DNA of 64,000 bases from NCBI GenBank assembly GCA_034769895.1, contig CM068370.1:38157031-38221030 (forward strand). The letters run 5' to 3'. Within the stretch, counting starts at the first letter, position 1. Every line of letters starts with the position of its first letter. The position numbers and the translations under genes were made by a program. The notes beneath the pieces are model-generated. The model saw only the letters and a program-made list of their open reading frames with translations, had not been told where the DNA came from and did not search any database. This document shows, piece after piece, positions 11,168-22,360 of the stretch. The stretch comes from Magicicada septendecula (Eukaryota > Arthropoda > Insecta > Hemiptera > Cicadidae).

Positions 11168-12785
11168 TGTTCGACCTAGAATTACTGTCGTCGCTTGCCT
11201 GGCTTGTACCCGGTTTGGAGTTCAGGTACTCAACGGTGTTTACTACTCCGTGTGATTTACCCTCGTAACGGTTACCGCCGTGCGCCCGTCCTTGCCAAAC
11301 TGGTTTCCTTTCACTCTCGTTCTTGTTGACAAAGTTACCACTGGGACGATCGACAGTTCCGGCTTCCCTTTCGTTCGTTATCTTATATTGCGCACGTCTA
11401 CTTCCTGCGTGGCTTGATTGAATGCTAGTGTATTCAGTGATCAAGGCCTCGAAATTGGGTATGGTGACGATCCCGCGTGTTATAACGGCGATCTGCAAGT
11501 CCCTTCCAAAGTGCCTCGAAATTTTCCTTATCAGTTGGCGGTCGGTCAACGCTGGGGTTAACTGACGACTTTCCAAAAGAATCCTCTCGACGTACTGTAT
11601 AGCTGTGACGGGTCCCTGCCATTCAAACCTGCCGTACTCAAGGTTGTCGCGGATAATGTCCTGTCGTTCCAACCCCCAGTACTTCAGTGTGAACGCCTCC
11701 TTGAATTCTTCGAAGGTACTTATCTGGTCCCGGATCACACGCCACCATATGCTTGCGTCCTTCTCTAGGTGTTTGCCGATCCACCTGATGTCGCTGCTCG
11801 GGTAATAGGATTCTTGAAACTCCGACAACTCCTTTAGGAACTCCATCGGGAATCTGTCGGTTCCGTCATATTTCAATTCAATCTGTATTTGTCCGTTTAC
11901 TATTCTGTGATGCCCAGACTCCCCATCGGTGATCTGTCGCCGCAGTCTCTCTACTTGACACCTGAGTTCCTGGATGTGGGTTGTTTTCTCTTTGACGTTC
12001 TCGTCGAGCTTCTGTTCGGTCGTCCTTTGTCGGCCGTCTACTTCCTCGATTTTCTGTTGCAATGTGTGGTTGGCTTCACCTATCTCTTGCTGCTGCTGTC
12101 GAAGCGTGTGGTATAATTCGGTCTTCAGTTCTTCCTGCTTCTTCTGATTACCATTGATGTGTAGATCTAGCTTGTTATGGACTTTCTTGATACTAGATTG
12201 TGTGGTCTGTGCCAGGCTTTTGAGTTCTTGGTGGTCCGACTCTCGGGCTTCCCACACTTCTTCAAACTTCTTATTGGTGTCATCTTTTATTCCTTTTGTA
12301 GCATCCTCTTGTTTCTTTAGGACTTCACTTATCTTATCGTCGCAACTGGTCTTATGGTCACGCATTTCTGATCGTATAAGCGCGAGCTGTTCGTCCATTT
12401 GTCGCTTGACGTCCTCCTTATGACTATTAAAATTTTCATTAATTTGATTGAATTTCTGGTTGATTTCTTCTTTAATTTCTTCTTTATGTTGATCGAATTT
12501 CTGATCGAATTTCTGATTCATCATCTTGAAGCTTTCATTATTCGTGCGCATGAAGTCCATCAACAATGAACGTAGCGATGCCTCTTCATGTGATTGCTGG
12601 GACTCTTGTGGTTGCTGTGACTCCTGTCCCCGCGCTCTGACCTCTGACGTCTCCTCCGTCATATTTGGTTCGACGACTGATGAGTTTTCTTCGTTGGTGT
12701 CGGGTGCGCCTAACTGGTTGTTAACGTCAAAGTCCATGCTATCAGAACTACCGCTAGCCATTTTCGCCTTGCTTCGCGTTATCAT
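11109..12785 (-). CDS. gag: Gag-like structural protein
   Basis: Intact 558-codon frame just inside the 5' LTR. Residues 1-65 are acidic and Ser/Gln-rich. About 70-290 are dominated by charged heptad-like sequence (repeats such as QKFDQKFDQHKEEIKEEI), predicting a long coiled coil. About 300-455 contain IELKYDGTDRFPMEFLKEL, WIGKHLEKDASIWWRV and FEEFKEAFTLKYW, matching the retrotransposon Gag capsid fold. The C-terminus (about 460-558) is basic, with Arg/Gly and Asn/Ser-rich stretches. Only two cysteines are seen (148 and 276), so there is no CCHC zinc knuckle; the basic tail may bind RNA instead. The start ATG at 12785 (MITRSKAKMASG) is the first in frame after the leader. The end runs through an A13 tract and overlaps pol by 59 bp in a different frame. 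Confidence 0.9.
   Translation of the reverse strand: MITRSKAKMASGSSDSMDFDVNNQLGAPDTNEENSSVVEPNMTEETSEVRARGQESQQPQESQQSHEEASLRSLLMDFMRTNNESFKMMNQKFDQKFDQHKEEIKEEINQKFNQINENFNSHKEDVKRQMDEQLALIRSEMRDHKTSCDDKISEVLKKQEDATKGIKDDTNKKFEEVWEARESDHQELKSLAQTTQSSIKKVHNKLDLHINGNQKKQEELKTELYHTLRQQQQEIGEANHTLQQKIEEVDGRQRTTEQKLDENVKEKTTHIQELRCQVERLRRQITDGESGHHRIVNGQIQIELKYDGTDRFPMEFLKELSEFQESYYPSSDIRWIGKHLEKDASIWWRVIRDQISTFEEFKEAFTLKYWGLERQDIIRDNLEYGRFEWQGPVTAIQYVERILLESRQLTPALTDRQLIRKISRHFGRDLQIAVITRGIVTIPNFEALITEYTSIQSSHAGSRRAQYKITNEREAGTVDRPSGNFVNKNESERKPVWQGRAHGGNRYEGKSHGVVNTVEYLNSKPGTSQASDDSNSRSNNDQSNKKKKTPLHSERHSF
11141..11153 (-). other. A13 homopolymer in the gag/pol overlap (candidate slip site)
   Basis: Thirteen T on the plus strand read as A13 on the coding strand, giving a lysine run in both gag and pol frames. 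It lies inside the 59-bp overlap, where the product must change frame by +1 (or -2). It could be a site of polymerase or ribosome slippage, or a sequencing-length uncertainty. Confidence 0.55.
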
Positions 12786-12897
12786 TTACCAGTCAAGCTA
12801 ACCTTACACTTATTTAATAATGTCTTACGTACTATATTATTGTAATTAGTCTAAATACTACTGTCTGCTCTCTTTTGCCATGCGATGGGCGCCATTT
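12786..12897 (-). promoter_or_regulatory. Leader with candidate primer-binding site
   Basis: This 112-bp leader lies between the 5' LTR and gag. Three bases inside the LTR the minus strand reads TGGCGCCCATCGCATGGC (12894 down to 12877). The first nine bases fit the 3' end of tRNA-Lys, as in other TGGCGCCC primer sites, but the rest does not obviously continue the match. The priming tRNA is therefore uncertain. Confidence 0.5.
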
Positions 12898-15535
12898 ATA
12901 GTTAGCATAAATGGGGTTTATTTATTATGCTAATCGTGATATAAATGATTTACATTTAGTAAATGGGACTAGTGGTATTTTATGTGAGTTTATCACTTTC
13001 TCATATGTATCTCGCCCTAAAGCTGGATGCCATTTACATTTAATGCCAAGCGTTGTGCAGCCATTTACATTTAGTGGTGTAAATATAATTTACATCTGTG
13101 GTAATTAATTGTGTAAACCATTTACATCTAGTGAATATTAATCTGTGCTAATTATCTGCGCGGATTAATTACTCAACAATTATGAATCATATTAATTAAA
13201 GATTTATGTAATACGTTAAAATTGATATATCTAAAATTATTTCTATTCGTCAGATTTGACTCAACACAGTGTCTGATTAAATACGATTTTATGAGTCTAT
13301 TAATCAGACGTTTCAATGGTCGAGTTTATTGTATCCATTGATGTTTAGCATAAGTTATGAGATTTTTAGTGTAATACTTAGAATGAAAATACATCAATAA
13401 CAAAGGTGAAATTTCAATAATGAACGCATGAATACTGTAAATTAACTACTTATTTATTACACATCTTACTGAAGTAAGTAACTATATCCTGCAAATTACA
13501 TACATATTAAAGCACATGATATAAATACAATTATTCAATTTATACGATGTTTCCTGAAACATAAACACATGGTACATTCAAATGCAGTAAATAATGCACA
13601 TATATAAAACATACACGAATAATAAACAATCAACAATTATACTTATTCCTACCTAAAATGCGTTCATTATTTCTCAGATAACGAATTACGTTAGTGTTAT
13701 TTTATAGATTTTATGATTCATATGACTCATATGTAATTATTCTCTTGGGGTTAGTTCTTTGAAAAGAGGCAACAGAACAGTAGTGTAGTATATACTACTA
13801 AGATTAAGTAGACATAAAGCTTATCTTTGAGAGTGTTTATCCAATTCCGTCGTCGTGAGAAGACACTTTCTAGATGATTCGTCGAAGATCATAATCACTG
13901 TTACGCAGAGCACTGATAATTTCACTTCACTCCACTAAATCTCCACTCCCGTCATGTGTATGGTATTGTGGTAACCCGCTGATGTCGAGTGTCCGGAGTT
14001 CAAATAGTGAGGTGTTAATGTTGTCATTAACTTGAATTGTTCTTAAAGTTTGCCATATTTGTGTACATGGTTAACTGTGCCGTCTATTTTGGGTGTATCG
14101 CGTACTGCGTGCTTAATTGTTTGGTATAGTTTATTCAACTAATTGTTCAACATGGTGATACGTTATGATGTGAGAATGTTTGAGGTGACACTCACTGTTC
14201 TACTTTAAATGTTAATTAGTATATTATTATGTGCGCGTCAGTTGAGATTTCAAGTCCCGTACGCACTCATAGTTTATATTTCCGCACAGAATTGTGTATA
14301 AGTGTGACTATACCGATGTCTTTGTTCACTTATGAATTTACAAATTAGTGAATCCGGTCGGTCGACATAATCAATCGTCTGTCTATCGTACGCACTAACT
14401 TCTGACTATTAATTGCGACTACCAACTGCTACTATTAACTACATACTCTTGACTACCGACTGACTGTTAACTGCGACTAACTGTTCGATTGAACGACTTG
14501 ACTACTCGATTGAATACTTGACTATCCGATTGAAAATTACTGACTCTCGATTAACTACTTGACTGCCCGATTGAAAATTACTGACTCTCGATTAACTACT
14601 TGACTGCCTGATTGAAAATTACTGACTCTCGATTAACTACTTGACTGCCTGCTCCGCGTCTTCGCCAAACAGTTTTATTGGAACATCTTACCCATAAGTC
14701 TAAGTTTCGATCTCTACGCCTTCTCGAACTCTTGATTGGTCGTACAAATTCCTACCCTTCTGTAGATCTCATCCTCTGTTTCACGATTCGTCGGCCGAAC
14801 CCTTCCTACTCTCTCCACGAGCTCTCTTAGAAGATGCTTGATGCTGGTTGGTCGTCGTCATCCCCGGAGTGTTTCATGTGACGAGCGTAGCACAGATTCT
14901 AAGAAATTAGGACAATTTCATGGCCTTCTGTTATCCTTTGTTTAGACTTTCCCTAAGGTTCTGACTGAGCTTTTGTTAACAGACTCCAGGTCTTGGTTAA
15001 TTGTCTAAGTTCCACGACGTTCGTTCCGCCGATTATCAACCCTTCGTTGTCTTCATTTCGGTGAAATTCTACTTTTCAGTCGTAAATTTCAGTAAACTGT
15101 CAAGAATGTGTTTTCACGCTGTGCAGGGTACACTGGCAGTATTCACTGAGTTACGTCTATTGTCTATCTCTCCGTTAAAATTGCTCTGTACTTCCTTTGT
15201 AACATAGTAAAGCCTTTCATAATTGAGCAGTTACACTTTGCTTCCACAGCAGGCGTTCCATCTCGATTCCGTGTAACTCGGCAGCTGGACGAAGTCTTTG
15301 TTTCAGATTGTTGGGTGCTGTAAATTTTGACAAACGGCTAGCTGTCAGTGACGCCTTGAAATACTCATTGTGTGCAGTGCTCAGACATTTTTTCTTTGTC
15401 TTCGCTCTGTCGTCGGGTTTGACGTGCCCTCGATTCGTCATTATTTACGACCTGGGCTTGTGTCCGTCGACTTGAGTGTGGGAACGTGTCACTTGATCGA
15501 GGAATTAAAATTTTTTTAAAATTTCGATCATTACA
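12898..15535 (-). repeat. 5' LTR of the retrotransposon
   Basis: Upstream LTR in element orientation, 2,638 bp, and by eye indistinguishable from 4292-6929, including the 41-bp repeats at 14528-14650. It should carry the element's promoter; I could not place a TATA box with confidence. Confidence 0.92.
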
Positions 15536-15540
15536 ACGCT
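15536..15540. repeat. Target-site duplication ACGCT, right copy
   Basis: Matches 4287-4291 exactly and directly follows the LTR end ATTACA. Confidence 0.85.
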
Positions 15541-16281
15541 GTCGACTATATGTACTAGCAACTCAACTAATTTTAATTATTGAAGAGAGTGGTTTGGCTA
15601 GTTGGATATAGGTACAATAATTTCCAACTGGTAGAATTATAGCGCCCCTAAAATCTACCACAAACATTTAACAGTTAATCACAGATAGGCCTACAACTTT
15701 GTGGGTTGTGTAACAGGTGCACATACACAGCCCATGGAAAATACGTAACGTTTAGTCAAAAAAAAACACAGAGCGGTGCAGTACCCATCGCGATTTGCTG
15801 GGTTCATCTTGTTCGAGATTATATTAAGACATTAAACGGTTCGCGCAGAACGTAGTGGGGCAGGGAAGGTAGTGCAGGAAATAGGCGACACAACCACTGT
15901 TTTGAACACGCAAAGTAATTGGTCCGAAAACAACGCGTCAGCGCAATGAGATTTTTGTCACAGCGCAACCAGACAACCGTTTCGTGTCTAATTGTTTTAG
16001 TTGTTCGCGACGAGAACCCATTCGAACAATTATATTATTGTCAGATGTAGCTTCCTACGCTCGTCTATGTATTGAAAGCAAGTTACTTAATTTCAGTACC
16101 CACACAGATTTAGTTACATAATGGCCTCCACCGTTTGGTAAAAAAAAGTGAAAACATTGTTGTCCTACGATAATAAAGATTTTTGTAGAAATTAATTGTG
16201 TCTACAGAAAACTGTTGGGAAATTGGGGCTTATAGAAATTTTGAGAAACATGATGCACAGTTGCAAAATAAATAACCGAAT
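15541..16281. other. Unassigned sequence right of the LTR element
   Basis: No coding frame or repeat that I recognise. One TAGGCCTA octamer lies near 15689. Confidence 0.4.
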
Positions 16282-16600
16282 TCATCATCATCTTCTTCTT
16301 CAAGGATTAAACCAAGGATTGTTTGTCCGGTCTCAAATAGGCAAAGATTTGAAAATCTTCAGATTTTGAAGATCTTTGAAAAAAAGCGCTTCTCGGACGT
16401 CGTACACCTCTCCGTCCCCTCGGCTTATAGTTCCATAGTTGTTTGGGGATGTGGCAGCCATGCATTCGGCAAAGATTTTCCCACCAATTCAGCCGACACT
16501 AGGCGATCCTGCCGAGTATACTCATAATAATAAGTTGCTGCCGTATATCTGTGTTTCTTCTATGATCATGGAAAGTATATCATGGAGAGTATGATTATGG
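16282..16600 (-). mobile_element. 5'-truncated LINE 3' end (group 2)
   Basis: The plus strand begins with a CATCATCATC tail and continues with the complement of the group 2 C-terminus (AGGATTAAACCAAGGATTG, then the GRRGVGRPR region and the NTDIRQEL region). It is frame-disrupted by small indels, including a duplicated GAAGATTTTGAAAATC stretch near 16350-16380. Confidence 0.65.
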
Positions 16601-17319
16601 AGAATGACCGAATTCTGAAGTTAAATACCATCCATAACAGTGGGTTCACAAGTGTCATGACGTCGACAAGGATGATGATGATGATGACGACGACGAAGAT
16701 GAATACGACTATGGCATAATGAATGCATAATGGGCCACTTAGGTTTTTATCATAGTGTATAAACCCAATAAGAAAGCTTTTTATCTAATTAGTCATCGTA
16801 TATGACCATACAACACTTAATAATAACTCTGGTTTCGATTTAACACGTGTTTTTAATTTCTATTTTTACTTTCTTTTATCGCCGTGCAGAAGCATAACGG
16901 CAGACATACAACTTTTAAGACACAGCCTTGTAGACATTACCTAACGCATATTACCTAAGGTAATATTTAATTATATTAAATAAATTGATTAATTAATATG
17001 TGAATACATTCTGTGGAGTATTAAAATACTTTTCTCCTGCGCACAACTTCGGATTTTTCATTAAAATTCCGCTTTCGATTTTGTGTGATACTTAAGAAGG
17101 TTTGCAGAACCAGGCAGCGTCTGTTTCCAATTATGAATGAACGCTGCACAAAAAGCGGTTTCTGAAATTAATTTTAACCGTAATTAACCCACGTTTTCTC
17201 TTCTCCTTTTTTTAACCTAACGAATATCGACGCAAACGTACTCGCTCGCTCGCGTTGGTATGCGTGCGACAGTAGTAGTGTTTACCAAGCGATCGCTCCA
17301 TTAGTGGAAGCAAACAAAA
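16601..17319. other. Unassigned AT-rich sequence
   Basis: Contains a short GATGAT/GACGAC trinucleotide stretch near 16670-16700. No gene or element recognised. Confidence 0.35.
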
Positions 17320-18110
17320 TTGTGGCGAGAAAAGAATAACTGTCCACAAATTCGACATCTAGTTAACCCTGGTATTAAGCTATCACGAAACAGATATTTG
17401 AATGTGGTGTTGTTTGCTGCCGACTTGCTCATACTTCAAAATATTGAATCTGATTTACAAAAATCTGTTTTTAAGCGTCATCACATTTGCAAACAATACA
17501 ATATGAAAACCTTTACTATAAAAACTAAAGGTAATGGCGTTTCTAGGGCAGGAACCAATAAGAACAAAATTAACGATTAATGACCAAATTCCAGAATAGG
17601 TGAGCCTTTTCAATTATTTGGGAAATGATATTAGTTATGATATTGATGTTAAGTTAGGTAAGTTCGAGACGATCTGTGAGACAATTAACCGTATTTTTAG
17701 AAACACGTCGAGATACAAAATTATAGTTTTACAAAGTTATGGCGGTCCCTGTACTGTCCTATGGGTGCGAACTATGGGCAGCAACCAAGAAACAAGACGG
17801 TAAAATACAAGGCTCGGAAATGGCGTTCTTAAGAGAAGTTAAAAGGTATTCTAAACTTGACCGTATAAAGAACGAGGCCGTATGAGAAGAGTCACTCTTT
17901 TTAACTTGAATGAAAAATTTAAAGATTATGAACAACGGAGGAAAGAACACTTTCGTTAAACGTCGCACTTTCGTGACATTCGAAAGAATGACAGATTCCA
18001 GACTGACCAAACGAGTCTGGAAATATAAACCTATAGGACACAGGTGTGTGGGTAGACCCAGGAAGAAATGGCTTGACATTCTTTGAAGGCGAAACAAAGC
18101 AGTAGCTTAG
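17320..18110 (+). mobile_element. Degenerate LINE reverse transcriptase fragment (group 3)
   Basis: Broken frames read in order LNVVLFAADLLILQNIESDL (a mutated FADD polymerase box), YNMKTFTIKTK, LFNYLGNDISYDIDVKLGKF, then a badly frameshifted segment with SKLDRIKNEAV and finally the WKYKP-HRCVGRP type C-terminus. At least four frameshifts or stops interrupt it, so it is a dead copy. The pieces at 62.5 and 63.1 kb belong to the same family. Confidence 0.7.
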
Positions 18111-18369
18111 CTGACGCTAAGGGATAGTAGTTAGTTTTTGTATCGACAAAATTATAAGCCATAGCAAAATATCAGTAACACTCTTTCGTAAAATAAATGT
18201 GTTTACATATTTGTCATACAAAATATTGTTTTGGTTTTATAAAGAATAAGTTACACTTCTCACGAATCGAGTAGGATATTTTGATTTAAAAGTGACACAG
18301 GCAAACTAAAACTGCATTCATTTATAGGTGTAAACAAGTCCATAGAGTCTACAGATAGATTGTTAACGC

Positions 18370-18765
18370 AATGATTACTATTGATATCCATGCAATAGAT
18401 GCAATGCAAGAGTATCCAGACGAGAGAAAATTATAAATGAAGTCATTAGGGATAGAACGAATGTGAAAAATTCAATTGTTGACTTTATCCAAACAAAAAA
18501 CTTACAATGATATGGACACACGAAAAGAATGGCACAGGAAAGACTGCCAAGGAGAGTTATGGAATGGACTCCACCGGGAAGAAGGAAAAGAGGAAGAGCA
18601 TCGATCACCTGGATAGAAGAAATTCAGACCATATTGAGGGAACGAGAAATTAAAGAAGATCTTTGGATGGACAAGCAGCAGTGGAAGATGAGAATTCAAT
18701 CACTTCTGTAATCTTTGATTCCGGAAAATGTGTAAACATTGTACAGCCGGAATAATAATAAAAAT
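18370..18765 (+). mobile_element. 5'-truncated LINE 3' end (group 5)
   Basis: The frame encodes REKIINEVIRDRTNVKNSIV, then DFIQTKNLQ followed by a stop, then RMAQERLPRRVMEWTPPGRR and KRGRASITWIEEIQTILRER. The element ends with a 3' UTR that includes TGTACAGCCGGAATAATAAT. The copy at 55905-56439 has the same terminus in reverse orientation. One in-frame stop is present. Confidence 0.7.
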
Positions 18766-19312
18766 TACTATTGATATCTTGTAGTCGATATTATTGGCGT
18801 CAAGAATATCACAAGTTTGGGTTCCACAACGGAATATCAAAAAATTCTGACTCACCCAAAACAACAGTCTGACTGAAGTGGCCGCACAGCGTTCTGCGGT
18901 AGCGGGCGCGCCTTGGTATTGTAAAATATAATTCAGAAAGCCAGACGCAACCATGTGGTTTCTGGTAAAGACGTCGGTTGTCAAACTGGTCGTCGAAGTT
19001 AGGCGATAATTCATGGAGACAGCTGTGGAACGCCTGCCGAATAACTCAAGAGTTTTTGATGGGGCGGCCACACGACTAGTCTTCCCGCGCATTGTTATTC
19101 CAATCACTACTATACATTGTTTTAAAGTGAAGTGGCCCACACAGATTCGGACAGAACCGCTTCGTTGATGGTGTATTCTGACCGTTTATCACAACAAACT
19201 CTGGTGTGGCCGCCTTCGTTTTAAAGAGAAATTGACACAAACAGCATTCAACTGAATACATTCCGTTTCTTGATGACCTGGCCTCTTCTGCCTCGTGTGA
19301 TCAGAGCCTTCT
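18766..19312. other. Unassigned sequence
   Basis: An open minus-strand frame at 18700-19140 (146 codons) is partly within the LINE end and has no recognisable domain. Nothing else is seen. Confidence 0.3.
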
Positions 19313-20070
19313 CATTCTCATTATCATCATCACCTACAAGTATTAAACCAAGGATGGTTTGTTCCGGTCTCAAGTAGGCAAAGATTATAGCTGGTCACTT
19401 CAGCGCTTCCTCGGACGTCCCACACCTCTTCGTCCCCTCGGGTTATAGTTCCATAGTTGTTTTGGGGAAGCAACAGTCATCCATTCGGCAAAGATGTTCC
19501 CACCAATTCAGCCGATACTGGACGATCCTGTCGAGTATACTCATAATATTCAGTTCTTGCCGTATATCTGTGTTTCTTCTATGATCATGCCACGTGTCTG
19601 AGAAATCTCATTTCAGCCGATTGGATGCGACTGGCCTGGCCTTTCGTTAAAGTCCAATTCTCACACCCATAAAGAAGTGTGGGAAGAGCCATCACCTTGT
19701 AGAATTTTAGGCGTGTTCCTTTACTTGCTGACTTAAGGGTTCACCTAATGGTCCCGGACATAAGGTTGAACTTATGCAACTTATTCACAACGCCGTTGCT
19801 TGCATTATAATACATACTGTAGCCCAGGTATTCAAAACTGCTTACTTGTTCCAGGACAGTACCATCTGTAACAATTTTTGGTCTTAAAGCCATCACCTTG
19901 GGCTTAAAGTGTGGATATTTCTAATCCAGAGTCTTTGCAGATTCGATTTAACAGATGTATACCCATCTGCAATCTGTTTTCAGAGTCCGACAGAATAGCC
20001 TGATCGTCCGCCAACAACAAAGTGTCAACTGTAGAGAGACTTCTCATTCTCTTAATTATATCCAAACGGG
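19313..20070 (-). mobile_element. LINE reverse transcriptase, palm to 3' end (group 2)
   Basis: On the minus strand the pieces read TVDTLLLADDQAILSDSENR (polymerase ADDQ box), then GTVLEQVSSFEYLGYSMYYN, LKFYKVMALPTLLYGCENW, TLTKGQASRIQSAEMRFLRH and the RLNWWEHLCRMDDC region. It is the longest group 2 copy here. Several frameshifts break it. The 3' tail is ATC-rich. Confidence 0.75.
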
Positions 20071-20517
20071 CGGTGCTAAGATCAGAAATGTCAGAAATTA
20101 CTGAAAAATGACAGCTGGCTATTGTTAGTAGTTAACCAATAAAAATTGAGGAAATAACATCTTAAACAGCATAGTCCGCTTAGTGGTATACAAAATTGGA
20201 CATATCTTTAGGGATGATGCCCAACTCATTGAAGAGAGCACGTGGTAGTAGGAATCATCCAAGTAAGCCAAATCTGAACATTAATTTAGATTTTTATTTT
20301 GAACGTTGTGTAAAAACAATATGACGTGTTTTGTTTACATTGTAAAGAATTGTATTACTTAGTAGTAAAACGCGGGATTACAATAACTACATAAGACAAG
20401 CACCATTAAGCATTAACCTCAAGTGCATTTAATTACGGTCATAATTTCGTATGAAGCCATTTAGTAAACTAAACTTTTTATCGTGAAAAAAGAAATCGTA
20501 TAATTTTTCTCTTGTTT
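20071..20517. other. Unassigned sequence
   Basis: No gene, repeat array or element boundary recognised. Confidence 0.3.
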
Positions 20518-20958
20518 ACTGGGGGGCGTATTTGCGGGGACTGACGAACAGTACCGTCCCCCCGCCCCACAGAGGGTCGAAAAAAGCTGACGAATTTTGT
20601 TAATCTCTTAATTTTTAGATTATTATATTATTTTTTCAGCTGTGTACGCTAATATAGAAGTAACTTTTTTTTATATATAAACAGGTTTATTACACAGTAC
20701 TTGCGTACACATTTGAAATATGAAATATAGGGAAATTAATTCAGTCAATAAGTATCTTGTAAACAATGTTTCAATAACGCGTATTTTATTGTGTTATTAC
20801 GCTACTTTAATGGGATTTATTTCAGGATGTTATCACACGTTTTCCAGCCACTTTAAAGATAGTAAAGTTGATTAGTCTTCACTTGTTTTATCTTTAGTAT
20901 GAACCCGGCTCGATCGGACCCCGGACCCCCATAAGCGAAATACTAGATACGCCACTGG
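20518..20958. mobile_element. hAT-type MITE, copy 1
   Basis: About 440 bp. The right end reads GATACGCCACTGG, the inverse of CCAGTGGCGTATC. The left end is GGGGGGCGTATTTG, a decayed form of the same inverted terminus. The interior matches copies at 22.4 and 24.0 kb. I see no clear target duplication for this copy. Confidence 0.6.
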
Positions 20959-21724
20959 TTCCAACTAAGACAAAGAGCATGCTTGTGTATGTTTTGTCGT
21001 TCTGTCGAGGAAACAAAATAATACATATATATTTTAAATAAAACAGAATACATGTAACAAAGGTTTATTACAAGTAAGGCTTACTATGGGAACAATGGAA
21101 CTGTTTCTCCGCATCGTAACGCTTCCTACTTCTGCCGTTAACTTTATGTCTCAATATTGAAGGAACGCATAAATTGAACGTTGTTTCGTTCCAGTTTCTA
21201 CGCGGCGTAGCCGCAAAAGTGGGTTCATTCTATGCAAAATACAAGCGCTTTGGTTTAATTTAATGAATAGTTTAATTTTCATGTCAGTGAAAGTCAACCA
21301 ACAAAGGTAAATCGACCCAGGTTACCTTCACTTTGAAAAGGCACGACTGTTTATCAGTCCTATTAAATGGAAAACAAATAACACAGAAGACAGTGCAAAA
21401 CACTTACGGATTCAATTTGACAGGAGAAGCTGTAAAATTTTACCTGTAAAACTCACACGTGTAGGCCTACTAACAGAAAAAAGTCGAGGCTGAAATTTTA
21501 ACAAACGTTTTGGTTGGATTACAGGAAGGAAATCTGAACCATTAATAGAAAACGTTTATACGGCTGACGGAAACGAAATTTTGTTGGCGCGGAAAACAAG
21601 TTTTATCAAAACACCTGTTTTAGAAAAGTCAAATATGGACTTTTTGATTGCCCTCCCCCCTATATAGGCCTAATTTTAAATAGGCCATGTTGTTGGCCTT
21701 AAAATCTCTTACTTAACGGATTTC
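20959..21724. other. Unassigned sequence
   Basis: No gene recognised. Two TAGGCCTA octamers lie near 21464 and 21664. Confidence 0.3.
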
Positions 21725-22140
21725 ATACAGCATCCCGTAGTCCCCTCGTCCCCAAGAGCCTCCTTCATCTATCTGTCCCCCGTCCCGGTTCCTTACGTCT
21801 ACTTCCTCACGCCATCGTTCACTACAAAGCCTCGTGCTTCCATGCTATCTTCCACACCATCATTCCACGATCTTCGTGGTCTTCCCCCCTCTTCCGTTTT
21901 ACAGGTGGTGTCCGCTTGAATACCAGCTTCGGCTATCGTCCGTCCGCCATTTATGTTCATAAGAAACCACTGCAGCCATCTTTTTTCAATACGAGCTGCT
22001 TTGTCTCTCCAGCTGTCAACCGTCAACTGATCTCATTACAAATGTTTGCAGCCTCTGTTTCGATAACCCCGCACGGCGTCTCGAGTAGTCCATCTCGAGA
22101 GGATTTATTCTCCTTATAGCTGCAGCGTTCAAGCACTATA
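21725..22140 (-). mobile_element. 5'-truncated LINE 3' end
   Basis: The minus strand encodes INPLEMDYSRRRAGLSKQ, then KAARIEKRWLQWFLMNINGG, then GGRPRRSWNDGVEDSMEARG and GTGTGDR near the end. The arrangement (EMDY-RRR, then GGRPRRSW) is that of a LINE ORF2 C-terminus. At least one frame change is present. Confidence 0.6.
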
Positions 22141-22360
22141 TTTCCGATCCCAAATTAGCACTGACTCCACCATTGCATTCCAAATACGTTTTTCACCTCA
22201 ATGGAAATGTGTTTGCAAATGCTGGCTTTAACATATTCCTATAAGCTTTCTTCACTTTCTGTTTTGTTGTTCCTATTTAAAACTGAAATATTTTCAAGTC
22301 ATTTTCGACATTTTTTATCTTGAGACGCTGATTTGATTACATTTAGCATTCTGAGAAATC

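Larger units (their letters stand above)
4292..15535 (-). mobile_element. Complete Ty3/Gypsy-type LTR retrotransposon (about 11.2 kb)
   Basis: The element consists of two direct LTRs of 2,638 bp (offset 8,606 bp throughout), a 112-bp leader, gag, overlapping pro-pol, an 880-bp non-coding 3' segment, and a 5-bp target duplication. On the coding strand the LTR begins TGTAATGATC. The order protease, reverse transcriptase, RNase H, integrase places it in Ty3/Gypsy (Metaviridae) rather than Copia. I found no env-like frame between pol and the 3' LTR. Both ORFs are free of stops and I saw no difference between the LTRs, so the insertion looks recent and perhaps still competent. The very long LTRs (nearly half of the element) are unusual for this superfamily. 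Confidence 0.93.
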
